Positions 1 to 5,587 of a DNA stretch of 6,985 nucleotides are shown one piece after another. Both the position numbers and the translations under genes were made by a program. A model generated the notes under the pieces. The model saw nothing but the letters and a program-made list of their open reading frames with translations. It searched no databases and was not told the origin of the DNA. The stretch spans positions 1 to 6,985 of the forward strand of contig JAKLKT010000153.1 of assembly GCA_023150495.1 (NCBI GenBank), given 5' to 3'. Source of the DNA: Planctomycetota bacterium. GTDB taxonomy: Bacteria; Planctomycetota; PLA2. Numbering within the stretch: the first letter of the stretch is position 1; each line of letters opens with the position of its first letter.

Positions 1-147
1 GGCGGCGAATCCCGCCGCGGCGCCCGCGATGGTGCCGTTCCGGCGGCGGCGCCGCTCGCGCACGTGCGCCAGCGCGAGCTCGCGCGCCTGCTTCGCGCGG
101 ACCTCCTCCTGCAGGTCCTCGAGCGTGGGGGGGCCGGGGGGGAGCAC
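1..147 (-). CDS. N-terminal fragment of an unrecognised, possibly membrane-anchored protein (runs off the left edge)
   Basis: The minus strand is open from GTG at 147-145 to the window edge, giving 49 codons without a stop. A purine-rich AAGGA lies four bases before the GTG, and the gap to the stop of the upstream gene is only about 33 bases, so the two are probably co-transcribed. The peptide starts with a Pro/Gly-rich stretch (LPPGPPTLEDL), continues as a charged, probably helical segment (about residues 9-33), then a basic run RERRRRR (about 30-36), then GTIAGAAAGFAA, which looks like the start of a transmembrane helix. The basic run before a hydrophobic stretch suggests an N-in single-pass or tail-in-cytoplasm membrane protein. 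I do not recognise a family. The GTG is the only credible start I see; the same frame is open back to the previous gene's TGA without an ATG. Confidence 0.45.
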   Translation of the reverse strand, partial: MLPPGPPTLEDLQEEVRAKQARELALAHVRERRRRRNGTIAGAAAGFAA

Positions 148-159
148 CTCTTCCTTATC

Positions 160-178
160 GGCCCCCGGAGCCCCCTCG
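160..178 (-). repeat. GC-rich dispersed motif, copy 1
   Basis: Read on the minus strand this is CGAGGGGGCTCCGGGGGCC, identical over 19 bases to the copy at 6798-6816 and one mismatch from the copy at 1240-1258. It lies in the short gap between the 403-residue gene and the fragment at the left edge. Confidence 0.45.
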
Positions 179-180
179 CA

Positions 181-1392
181 TCACTCGATGCCGAACTGCT
201 TCTTGATCTGCGTCTTGACCTGGTCCGGCAGCGCGTAGCTCGTGACGACCGTCGCGACGTACTCCTTCGGGATCTGCAGGTGCCTGAAGAAGACGAGGCT
301 CTGCGCGAACGCCTCCGTCGCCTTCCCGCCGCGCGCGAGGCCGGTGTCGAGGAAGGGGCGGAGCGTCTCCCACGTATTGCGTTCTGTGACGCTCGCGTAC
401 GCGGAGATCTGGTGCCACTGCTGGCCGCCCGAGGCGACCGCGTCGAGGAAGGCGGCGTCGAGCGTGGCCATGGAGAGGGAGTCGCGGAACCGGTTGACGA
501 TGTAGGGCGCCTGCGAGTTCCCCTCGCGGATCGCGGCCGCGAGGATCGGCGTCACGTCCACGCCGCGGAGCGCGGCCGGGTCCGCACGCCGCAGGAGGCC
601 GATCTTCTTCGCGACGGGAACGCCGGGGTCCTCGATCGCCTTCACGAGGTCCTCGGGCTTCACGGGCGGCGACCACCACTCGATGTCGCGCTGGATGTCG
701 GAGAGGTTTCTCTGGATCGCCTCGGGGAGCGACTCCTTCGGCATCGAGATGATCTTCTCGGCGTAGCCGCGGAAGCGCGCGAGCTGCTCCTCGTCCACGA
801 CGCCCGGGAGCAGGAGCGCGAGCCCTTCCGCGAACATCTCCAGCGGGTCGTCGTCGAGGCCCTGGAACCACTGCGGGTCCTCGGCGGCCGTCTTGTAGAC
901 CGTCTCCATCATCGCGACGACCTGCCGGTCGTGGTCCACGAGGAACTTCACCCACGGGTAGAGGTGCGGCATCACCTGCTGCTCGTCGCGGAACATCTGC
1001 TTCAGTTGTTTGTCCTGCATCAGCCGGTCGAGCTCGCGGTAGAGCTCCTTGTGCCCCTCGGGGCCCTCCGCGAGCTTCCTCGCGGCGTATCGCATGAAGA
1101 GCGTCGAGAGGTCGGCGGGCGTCATCCCGGCCTCGATCACGACCGGCTGGACGGGCTCGGGGGCGGCTGGGCCCGCGGTCGCGACAGGGCCCGGCGAGGC
1201 GGCCTGCTCCGCCGCGCGCGTCTCCGGCGCGTCCTTCCTCGAGGGGGCTTCGGGGGCCGGGGCGTCCGCGCGGCCGTCGTGCGCGGGCCGCGTGGCGTCG
1301 CGTGCCTTGGATTCGGGCTTCAGCTGTCCGCCGAGCAGGAACGCGACGGCGACGGTCGCGGCCCACACGAGTACCAAGAGCGGGCTCTTCAT
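181..1392 (-). CDS. Signal-anchored or exported protein of unknown function with a helical C-terminal domain
   Basis: This is a 403-residue protein starting at ATG 1392-1390, with GGGAGG seven to eight bases upstream. Residues 1-22 (MKSPLLVLVW... AFLLGG) form a short basic start and a hydrophobic helix, so the protein is a signal-anchor or secreted protein; there is no lipobox cysteine. Residues about 25-85 are an Ala/Pro/Glu-rich low-complexity linker, which would place the remainder away from the membrane. Residues about 88-403 look largely alpha-helical with many charged amphipathic segments, and the later part (about 245-400) could be helical-repeat-like. The protein contains no cysteine at all. 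I recognise no family or catalytic motif. It ends about 33 bases before another minus-strand gene. A spacer with phased inverted 8-mers and a possible -10 lies upstream, so it may be regulated separately from the esterase gene. Confidence 0.85.
   Translation of the reverse strand: MKSPLLVLVWAATVAVAFLLGGQLKPESKARDATRPAHDGRADAPAPEAPSRKDAPETRAAEQAASPGPVATAGPAAPEPVQPVVIEAGMTPADLSTLFMRYAARKLAEGPEGHKELYRELDRLMQDKQLKQMFRDEQQVMPHLYPWVKFLVDHDRQVVAMMETVYKTAAEDPQWFQGLDDDPLEMFAEGLALLLPGVVDEEQLARFRGYAEKIISMPKESLPEAIQRNLSDIQRDIEWWSPPVKPEDLVKAIEDPGVPVAKKIGLLRRADPAALRGVDVTPILAAAIREGNSQAPYIVNRFRDSLSMATLDAAFLDAVASGGQQWHQISAYASVTERNTWETLRPFLDTGLARGGKATEAFAQSLVFFRHLQIPKEYVATVVTSYALPDQVKTQIKKQFGIE
1240..1258 (+). 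repeat. GC-rich dispersed motif, copy within a coding linker
   Basis: The plus strand reads CGAGGGGGCTTCGGGGGCC, one mismatch from the copies at 160-178 (minus) and 6798-6816 (plus). Here it encodes part of the Pro/Ala/Glu linker (PAPEAPS) of the unknown minus-strand protein, so compositional coincidence is possible. Confidence 0.3.
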
Positions 1393-1434
1393 GTCCGCAC
1401 CTCCCGCGGCGGCTCAAGCGAACCGCGTGCCCGG

Positions 1435-1440
1435 ATGATA
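1435..1440 (-). promoter_or_regulatory. Possible -10 element for the unknown signal-anchored protein gene
   Basis: On the minus strand this reads TATCAT, an AT-rich hexamer standing out from very GC-rich surroundings, about 42 bases before the ATG at 1392. No convincing -35 hexamer is visible 16-18 bases upstream. The phased inverted 8-mers at 1474-1503 lie 34-68 bases upstream of it, which is where an activator might bind. The call rests on base composition and position only. Confidence 0.25.
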
Positions 1441-1473
1441 GCTCCGTGGCTCGGCGTCCGCTCGCGGAAGATC

Positions 1474-1503
1474 CTTGCGTCGGGGACGCAAGCCTCTTGC
1501 GTC
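1474..1503. promoter_or_regulatory. Three alternating inverted 8-mers at 11-base spacing (operator-like or alternative hairpins)
   Basis: CTTGCGTC occurs at 1474-1481, its exact reverse complement GACGCAAG at 1485-1492, and CTTGCGTC again at 1496-1503, separated by GGG and CCT. The unit repeats every 11 bases, close to one helical turn. Any two neighbours form a perfect 8-bp stem with a 3-base loop, and the two possible hairpins exclude each other. The array lies in the 158-base gap between the esterase stop (1551) and the start of the unknown gene (1392), both on the minus strand. It could be a protein-binding site upstream of the latter's promoter, or RNA hairpins ending or attenuating esterase transcription; there is no U-tract for a classical terminator. 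I favour an operator, by inference. Confidence 0.45.
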
Positions 1504-1550
1504 GCGGCGACCACCTCCCGAGGCGCCTGCGCGGCCTCCCGTCCTCCGCC

Positions 1551-2264
1551 CTACGGCAGGAAGCGGCGGAGGTGCTCCTTCCAGAAGGGCCAGTCGTGGC
1601 CGAACACGCCGGGCCACACCTCGCAGTGCACGGGGATGCCCTTCGACCGGAGGATGTGCGTGAAGGTGCGCGTCTCGTTCACGAGGCTGTCCGTCTCGCC
1701 CGTCGCGATCACCCACTCCACCTGCGCGAGCCTGCGCGCCCAGCCCTCGTCCATGTTCGGCACGAAGCACGTCGGGCAGTGGTAGTAGCAGAGGTCGTCC
1801 CAGTGCCCGTCGAGCATCCGCCGGTTGTCGAAGAGCCCCGACAGCGCGATGCACCGCTTCACCTGCTCCGGGTGCCGCGCCGCGAAGTTCACCGCGTGGT
1901 AGCCGCCCATCGACGCGCCGTAGACCGCCGTGTCGCCGCGCCCCGCGCGCGCCGCGACCATCGGGAAGAGCTCCTCGGAGAGGTAGCGGTCGAACCGGTC
2001 GTGCCGCTGCACGCGCTCGGCGGGGTGGATCTTCGTGTTGTTCCACGTCTCGTCGTTGAACGCGTCGATGCAGCACACCTGGAGCCGGCCCTCGTCCACG
2101 TAGTCCGCGAGCGAGCCGACGAGGTTCCTGTCCTCGTTCTCGTGGAACCTCCCCCCGGAGGTGGGGAACATCACCAAGGGGCGGCCCGACCGGCCGAACC
2201 AGAGGTACTCGATCGTCCGGCCTCCGAGGTTTCGCGACTTGAACGTGTCGTAGTGGCGCTCCAT
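1551..2264 (-). CDS. Esterase D-like alpha/beta hydrolase
   Basis: This is a 237-residue cytoplasmic protein without a signal peptide, matching the esterase D / putative esterase alpha/beta-hydrolase group. An early strand with the oxyanion-type loop (LVMFPTSGGRF, residues 30-40) is followed by the nucleophile elbow YGASMGGYH with Ser118, a probable acid Asp192 in ATGETDSL, and the catalytic His223 in GVFGHDWPFW near the C-terminus. The length and order of the triad fit the family. An unusual cysteine-rich segment, CYYHCPTC (159-166), lies between nucleophile and acid. The start chosen is ATG 2264-2262; a TTG at 2273 in the same frame has closer Shine-Dalgarno spacing (GGAGG, four bases) and would add three residues. 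It is transcribed divergently from the amide-ligase cluster. Substrate is unknown; S-acyl or carboxyl esters of small molecules are possible. Confidence 0.88.
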   Translation of the reverse strand: MERHYDTFKSRNLGGRTIEYLWFGRSGRPLVMFPTSGGRFHENEDRNLVGSLADYVDEGRLQVCCIDAFNDETWNNTKIHPAERVQRHDRFDRYLSEELFPMVAARAGRGDTAVYGASMGGYHAVNFAARHPEQVKRCIALSGLFDNRRMLDGHWDDLCYYHCPTCFVPNMDEGWARRLAQVEWVIATGETDSLVNETRTFTHILRSKGIPVHCEVWPGVFGHDWPFWKEHLRRFLP

Positions 2265-2314
2265 GGCCGCCAAGTCTCCTCCACCCGGCGAGGAAAGGGA
2301 AGCGGGGGCCGCGC

Positions 2315-2338
2315 GGGGGGTTCCCCGGGCCCCTCCCC
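2315..2338 (+). repeat. G-run/C-run palindromic block in the divergent intergenic region
   Basis: Six Gs, TT, then CCCCGGG and further C-runs make several alternative GC-only stems. It resembles, less exactly, the GC-rich motif found at other gene boundaries. It is followed by a 19-base pure pyrimidine run (2331-2349). It lies between the esterase and ATP-grasp starts, and no plus-strand gene precedes it, so it is not an obvious terminator. Confidence 0.3.
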
Positions 2339-2348
2339 TTCCTTCTTT

Positions 2349-2357
2349 TGATAGGAT
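2349..2357 (+). promoter_or_regulatory. Extended -10 promoter for the amide-ligase cluster
   Basis: TGATAGGAT combines the TGn extension with a TAGGAT hexamer (2352-2357; four of six bases match TATAAT) in the only AT-rich patch of the 113-base divergent region. A start about seven bases on would give a short leader of roughly 14 bases that still contains the ribosome-binding site GGAGGG at 2368-2373. No good -35 hexamer is visible, which an extended -10 can tolerate. The reverse strand of the same patch offers TATCAA, a weak candidate for the divergent esterase. Confidence 0.38.
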
Positions 2358-2377
2358 TCGCGCCCACGGAGGGCCTT

Positions 2378-3310
2378 ATGGCGAAGAGAATCGGCCTCCT
2401 GTACGGCATGGAGCGCGAGTTCCCGGGCGCTCTCGTCCAGGAGATCAATCGGAGGGGTCGCGGGGAGGTGGTCTGCGAGCCGCTCGTCGTCGGCGCGCTG
2501 CGCATCGACCGGAAGCTGCCGTACGACCTGATCCTCGACCGGATCAGCCACGAGGTCCCCTTCTACCGCACGCTCCTGAAGCAGGCCGCCGGCCAGGGCG
2601 CGCACGTCATCAACAATCCCTACTGGTTCTCCGCCGACGACAAGTACTTCGGGACGATCGTCGCCGACCAGGCGGGCGTCGCGGTGCCGCGCACCGTGCT
2701 GCTGCCGCACAAGCGCCACCCGCCGGGCACCGAGGGGACGTCGTTCTCCAACCTCCGCTTCCCGCTCGAGTGGGAGGAGGTCTTCGACTACCTCAAGTTC
2801 CCGATCTACCTGAAGCCCGCGTACGGCGGCGGGTGGAAGCACGTCTACCGCTGCGCGGACCCGGACGAGTTCTTCCACTCGTTCGAGCAGACGGGCGACC
2901 TCTGCATGATGGCGCAGGAGGAGATCGTCTTCGAGGAGTACTACCGCTGCTACGTCCTCGGGCGCGAGCACGTCCACCTGATGCGCTACGACCCGAAGGC
3001 GCCGCACCACGAGCGCTATGTCCGCAACCCGCCGCCGATCGGCAAGGCGCTCAAGACGCGCATGGAGCGCGACTGCCGTGCGCTCTGCAAGGCGCTCGGC
3101 TACGACTTCAACACCGTCGAGTTCGCCGTGCGCGGCGGGATCCCCTACGCGATCGACTTCACGAACCCGTGCCCCGACGCCGCGCCCCAGAGCGTCGGCG
3201 ACGCGAACTTCAGCTGGATCCTCGACAAGTCGGCCGACTTCCTCATCAAGACGGTCAAGGGGCCGAGGAAGCTCGAGATGACGGGCGACTGGCCGGAGCG
3301 CGCCTCGTGA
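2378..3310 (+). CDS. RimK-like ATP-grasp amide ligase
   Basis: This 310-residue protein has the layout of an ATP-grasp carboxylate-amine/thiol ligase, which activates a carboxylate as an acyl phosphate and joins it to an amine. The N-terminal Rossmann-like part (MAKRIGLLYG) and pre-ATP-grasp region run to about 80. Then come NNPYWFSADDKY (79-90), the typical entry to the ATP-grasp domain; IYLKPAYGGGW with Lys146 and a Gly-rich loop at 150-152; the adenine-contacting hinge MAQEEI (Gln180, Glu181); and the metal-binding end NTVEFAV (Glu248) with YAIDFTNPCPD (Asp260, Asn263). The start is ATG 2378 after GGAGGG (2368-2373), which fits better than an in-frame TTG at 2348. It overlaps the next ligase gene by the four bases GTGA, suggesting translational coupling. 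Substrates cannot be told from sequence. D-Ala-D-Ala ligase is unlikely given the context. Confidence 0.85.
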   Translation: MAKRIGLLYGMEREFPGALVQEINRRGRGEVVCEPLVVGALRIDRKLPYDLILDRISHEVPFYRTLLKQAAGQGAHVINNPYWFSADDKYFGTIVADQAGVAVPRTVLLPHKRHPPGTEGTSFSNLRFPLEWEEVFDYLKFPIYLKPAYGGGWKHVYRCADPDEFFHSFEQTGDLCMMAQEEIVFEEYYRCYVLGREHVHLMRYDPKAPHHERYVRNPPPIGKALKTRMERDCRALCKALGYDFNTVEFAVRGGIPYAIDFTNPCPDAAPQSVGDANFSWILDKSADFLIKTVKGPRKLEMTGDWPERAS

Positions 3311-4419
3311 AGCTGCCGAACTTCACGCTCGGGATCGAGGAGGAGCTCCAGGTCATCGACCCGGACACCCGGGAGCTCCGCTCCCACATCTCGCAGATGT
3401 TCGCGGCGGGCGAGGTGGAGCTGCACGACAAGCTGCGCCGGGAGCTGCACCAGAGCGTGGTCGAGATCGGCTCGCAGGTCTGCCGCGACATCGCCGAGGT
3501 GCGCCGCGAGGTGACGAGGACGCGCGCGCAGATCTGCAAGGTGGCGCGCGAGCACGGCCTCCGGATCGGCGCGGCCGGCACGCACCCGTTCACGCACTGG
3601 GCGGATGTCGCCACGACCGAGAACGAGCGCTACAACAAGATCCTCGACGACCTCCAGGTCGTCGCGCGCGCCAACCTGATCTTCGGCCTCCACATCCACG
3701 TGGGGATCGAGGACAAGGAGACGCTGATCCACATCTTCAACATGGCGCGGTACTTCGTGCCGCACATCCTCGCGCTCTCGGTCAACTCGCCGTTCTGGAC
3801 CGCCCGCGAGACCGGCTGGAAGTCCTACCGGGTGAAGGTGTTCGAGAAGTTCCCGCGCACGGGGATCCCGGACGCGTTCCGGAGCTTCGGCGAGTACGAG
3901 GAGCTGGTGCGCGACCTGATCCGCACGAACTCCATCCAGGACGGGAAGATGATCTGGTGGGACATCCGGCCCCACTGGCGCTACCCGACGCTCGAGTTCC
4001 GGTGCTGCGACATGCCGATGCGGGTGGACGAGACGGTCGCGATCGCGGCGCTCTGCCAGGCCCTTGTGGCGAAGCTCTACTGCCTCCACCATCGGAACCT
4101 CTCCTTCCGCCTCCACCGGCGCTCCCTCATCAACGAGAACCGGTGGCGTGCGGCGCGCTGGGGGGTCTCCGGCAAGCTCATCGACCTCGGCAAGATGCAG
4201 GAGTTCGACACGCCCCAGCTCATCGCGGAGATCCTCGACTTCGTCGACGAGGTCGTGGACGACCTGGGCGTCCGCGCGGAGCTCGGCTACCTGCGGGAGA
4301 TCATGGCCCGGGGCACCGGGGCGGACCGCCAGCTCCACGCCTACCGGGAGAGCAACGACCTGAAGAAGGTCGTCGACTACATCGTGAAGGAGACGGAACA
4401 CGGCCTTCCCGGGATCTAG
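3307..4419 (+). CDS. YbdK/GCS2-type carboxylate-amine ligase (glutamate-cysteine ligase family 2)
   Basis: This 370-residue protein carries the hallmarks of the GCS2 group, ATP-dependent ligases with a glutamine-synthetase-like fold that form gamma-glutamyl-type amide bonds. In order these are LGIEEELQVID (8-18) with the acidic metal ligands; GTHPF (91-95); GLHIHVGI (127-134); WWDIRPHWRYPTLEFR (217-232); NRWRAARWG (278-286); and TGADRQ (337-342). Its length is usual for the family. The reading frame is open far upstream, so the start was chosen by the GIEEE motif falling eight residues in and by GTG 3307, which overlaps the ATP-grasp stop as GTGA; GGAG lies eight bases before it. YbdK members have only weak glutamate-cysteine ligase activity where tested, as I recall, so the true substrates may differ. 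Pairing with two ATP-grasp proteins argues for a multi-step peptide-like product. Confidence 0.92.
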   Translation: MKLPNFTLGIEEELQVIDPDTRELRSHISQMFAAGEVELHDKLRRELHQSVVEIGSQVCRDIAEVRREVTRTRAQICKVAREHGLRIGAAGTHPFTHWADVATTENERYNKILDDLQVVARANLIFGLHIHVGIEDKETLIHIFNMARYFVPHILALSVNSPFWTARETGWKSYRVKVFEKFPRTGIPDAFRSFGEYEELVRDLIRTNSIQDGKMIWWDIRPHWRYPTLEFRCCDMPMRVDETVAIAALCQALVAKLYCLHHRNLSFRLHRRSLINENRWRAARWGVSGKLIDLGKMQEFDTPQLIAEILDFVDEVVDDLGVRAELGYLREIMARGTGADRQLHAYRESNDLKKVVDYIVKETEHGLPGI

Positions 4420-4449
4420 CGGAGGCAGCCCGTCCCGGGCCCGTCCGAG

Positions 4450-4464
4450 CGGCCTCGGAGGCCG
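4450..4464. other. GC-rich palindrome between the GCS2 and M29 genes
   Basis: CGGCCTCGGAGGCCG is a perfect palindrome around its central G and would form a hairpin of five or more bp about 30 bases after the GCS2 stop. There is no T-run, so intrinsic termination is doubtful. Its right arm contains GGAGG (4457-4461), which sits six bases before an upstream in-frame GTG (4468) of the next gene and could act as a ribosome-binding site hidden in a hairpin. Confidence 0.35.
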
Positions 4465-4471
4465 GAAGTGT

Positions 4472-4487
4472 GGGGGACCGGGGGCCC
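4472..4487 (+). repeat. GC-rich dispersed motif, divergent copy
   Basis: GGGGGACCGGGGGCCC shares the core CCGGGGGCC and the preceding G5 run with the copies at 160-178, 5544-5561 and 6798-6816, but is one base shorter between the G-runs. It lies in the 87-base spacer before the peptidase gene. Confidence 0.3.
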
Positions 4488-4493
4488 GAGGGA

Positions 4494-4499
4494 TATAGT
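4494..4499 (+). promoter_or_regulatory. Possible internal -10 box for the M29 peptidase gene
   Basis: TATAGT matches the -10 consensus TATAAT at five of six positions and stands out in a GC-rich spacer. It ends seven bases before GTG 4507, so transcription from it would begin at or next to that codon and give a leaderless mRNA. No good -35 hexamer is seen 16-18 bases upstream. The spacer of 87 bases, unlike the overlaps elsewhere in the cluster, leaves room for an internal promoter. Confidence 0.35.
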
Positions 4500-4506
4500 C
4501 TTCAGC

Positions 4507-5535
4507 GTGAAGAGCGAGCTCCTCGAACTCTCCTACGATCCCCTCCTCGATGAGGGGGCGCGGAACGCCGTCCGGACCTGTCTCGCCGTGCAGAAGGACG
4601 AGCGTGCGGTCCTCGTCGCCGACCGGGGGTCGCTGGAGATCGCGGCGGCGCTCGCCGCCCAGCTCGCCAAGGCCGCCGGCGAGTTCCGCGCGGTCATCCT
4701 CGAGGACATGGAGGAGCGGCCGCTCCTCCACCTCCCGATGGAGATGGAGAAGGCCCTCGAGTGGGCCGACGTCTCCCTCTTCACCGCCTCCGCCCAGCCC
4801 GGCGAGCTCGCCATGCGGCGCGCCATGACCTCGATCGTCACCCGGAAGAGGATGCGCCACGGCCACATGGTCGGGATCACCTACCGGATCATGCTCGAGG
4901 GGATGCGGGCCGACTTCCGCGAGGTGGAGAAGCTCACCCGCCGCGTGTGGGAGAAGGCGAAGGAGGCGAAGGAGATCACCTGCGAGACCCCGGCGGGGAC
5001 GGCGATCAAGGCCACCTTCGACAAGAGGCTCAAGTGGATCCCGACCCCGGGGATCATCTCCCCCGAGAAGTGGGGGAACCTGCCGGGCGGCGAGACGTTC
5101 ACGGCGCCCGCGCGCGTGGACGGCGTCTACGTCGTCGACGGCTCCCTCGGCACCTGGCTCGCCCCGAAGCACGGCGACATGCGGAAGAACCCGCTGAAGA
5201 TCACGATCGCCGACAGCCGGATCGTGGACCTCGAGTGCGACAACGAGGAGGCGCTCGAGGACTTCCGCAAGTACGTCTCGCACGCGGAGAACGGCAACCG
5301 CGTGGGCGAGTTCGCGCTCGGCACGAACACGGCCGTGCGCGACGTGATCGGGAACATGCTCCAGGACGAGAAGATCCCGGGCGTCCACATCGCGTTCGGC
5401 CATCCGTACAGCGAGCACACCGGCGCGGACTGGACCTCGGAGACGCACATCGACGTCGTCGGCCGGGACTTCGACGTCTGGTTCGACGGCGTCCCGATCA
5501 TGAAGCGCGGCAGGTACCTGAACGGGGAGGTCTGA
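4507..5535 (+). CDS. M29-family (AmpS/aminopeptidase T-like) metallo-aminopeptidase
   Basis: The protein is 342 residues from GTG 4507, somewhat shorter than the roughly 400-residue thermophilic aminopeptidases of family M29. The N-terminal helix-strand unit (ARNAVRTCLAVQKDERAVLVAD, 18-39) is typical. The metal-centre motifs follow in the expected order: NLPGGETF with Glu196; NRVGEFALGTN with Glu268; HIAFGHPY with His294 and His299; and ETHIDVV with His314 and Asp316. M29 enzymes remove N-terminal residues using two metal ions, and related proteins include 2,5-dihydroxypyridine dioxygenase, so non-peptidase chemistry is possible. The start is uncertain. GTG 4468 has a well-spaced GGAGG but would add 13 residues coded by the repeat-like spacer, including a rare ATA codon; GTG 4507 gives a normal N-terminus but lacks a Shine-Dalgarno. 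In this cluster it may trim or recycle the ligase product. Confidence 0.87.
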   Translation: MKSELLELSYDPLLDEGARNAVRTCLAVQKDERAVLVADRGSLEIAAALAAQLAKAAGEFRAVILEDMEERPLLHLPMEMEKALEWADVSLFTASAQPGELAMRRAMTSIVTRKRMRHGHMVGITYRIMLEGMRADFREVEKLTRRVWEKAKEAKEITCETPAGTAIKATFDKRLKWIPTPGIISPEKWGNLPGGETFTAPARVDGVYVVDGSLGTWLAPKHGDMRKNPLKITIADSRIVDLECDNEEALEDFRKYVSHAENGNRVGEFALGTNTAVRDVIGNMLQDEKIPGVHIAFGHPYSEHTGADWTSETHIDVVGRDFDVWFDGVPIMKRGRYLNGEV

Positions 5536-5543
5536 TTGGGGGA

Positions 5544-5561
5544 GGCCCCCGGAACCCCCCC
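5544..5561 (-). repeat. GC-rich dispersed motif, copy between M29 and second ATP-grasp gene
   Basis: Read on the minus strand this is GGGGGGGTTCCGGGGGCC, matching GGGGGCTCCGGGGGCC of the other copies except for one base in the G-run spacer. On the plus strand GGGGG (5538-5542), AGG and CCCCC (5546-5550) also form a perfect 5-bp stem just after the peptidase stop codon. It could weakly attenuate, but no T-run follows and the next gene has a strong ribosome-binding site. Confidence 0.4.
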
Positions 5562-5575
5562 GAGTCGCCCCGCGT

Positions 5576-5582
5576 AGGAGGT
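5576..5582 (+). promoter_or_regulatory. Strong Shine-Dalgarno sequence deciding the start of the second ATP-grasp gene
   Basis: AGGAGGT is a full anti-Shine-Dalgarno match five bases before ATG 5588. It is the strongest ribosome-binding site in the window and fixes this start. Confidence 0.8.
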
Positions 5583-5587
5583 GCGCG

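Noticed and set aside
126..143. Two seven-G runs separated by CC as a G-quadruplex
   Set aside because: Only two G-tracts are present, so an intramolecular quadruplex would have to split each run; on the coding strand they simply encode the Pro/Gly-rich start of the left-edge protein.
155..1417. An alternative minus-strand frame over the 403-residue gene
   Set aside because: It gives an Arg/Gly/Pro-rich product without a hydrophobic anchor; the chosen frame has a proper signal segment, a good ribosome-binding site and balanced composition.
64..1785. A 573-codon plus-strand open frame
   Set aside because: It is antisense to the signal-anchored protein and part of the esterase, with shadow-like composition and no recognisable motif.
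2315..2349. G-run, C-run and pyrimidine tract resembling an intrinsic terminator on the plus strand
   Set aside because: No plus-strand gene precedes it, and the tract runs straight into the likely promoter of the ATP-grasp gene; the T content is low until the last four bases.
2263..4419. A very long plus-strand frame that would extend the GCS2 protein upstream through the whole ATP-grasp gene
   Set aside because: The upstream part is Arg/Pro/Ala-rich out-of-frame translation of the ATP-grasp gene; family motifs begin only after GTG 3307.
4420..4506. A transcription terminator between the GCS2 and M29 genes
   Set aside because: The palindrome at 4450-4464 lacks a following T-run, so I call it only a palindrome.
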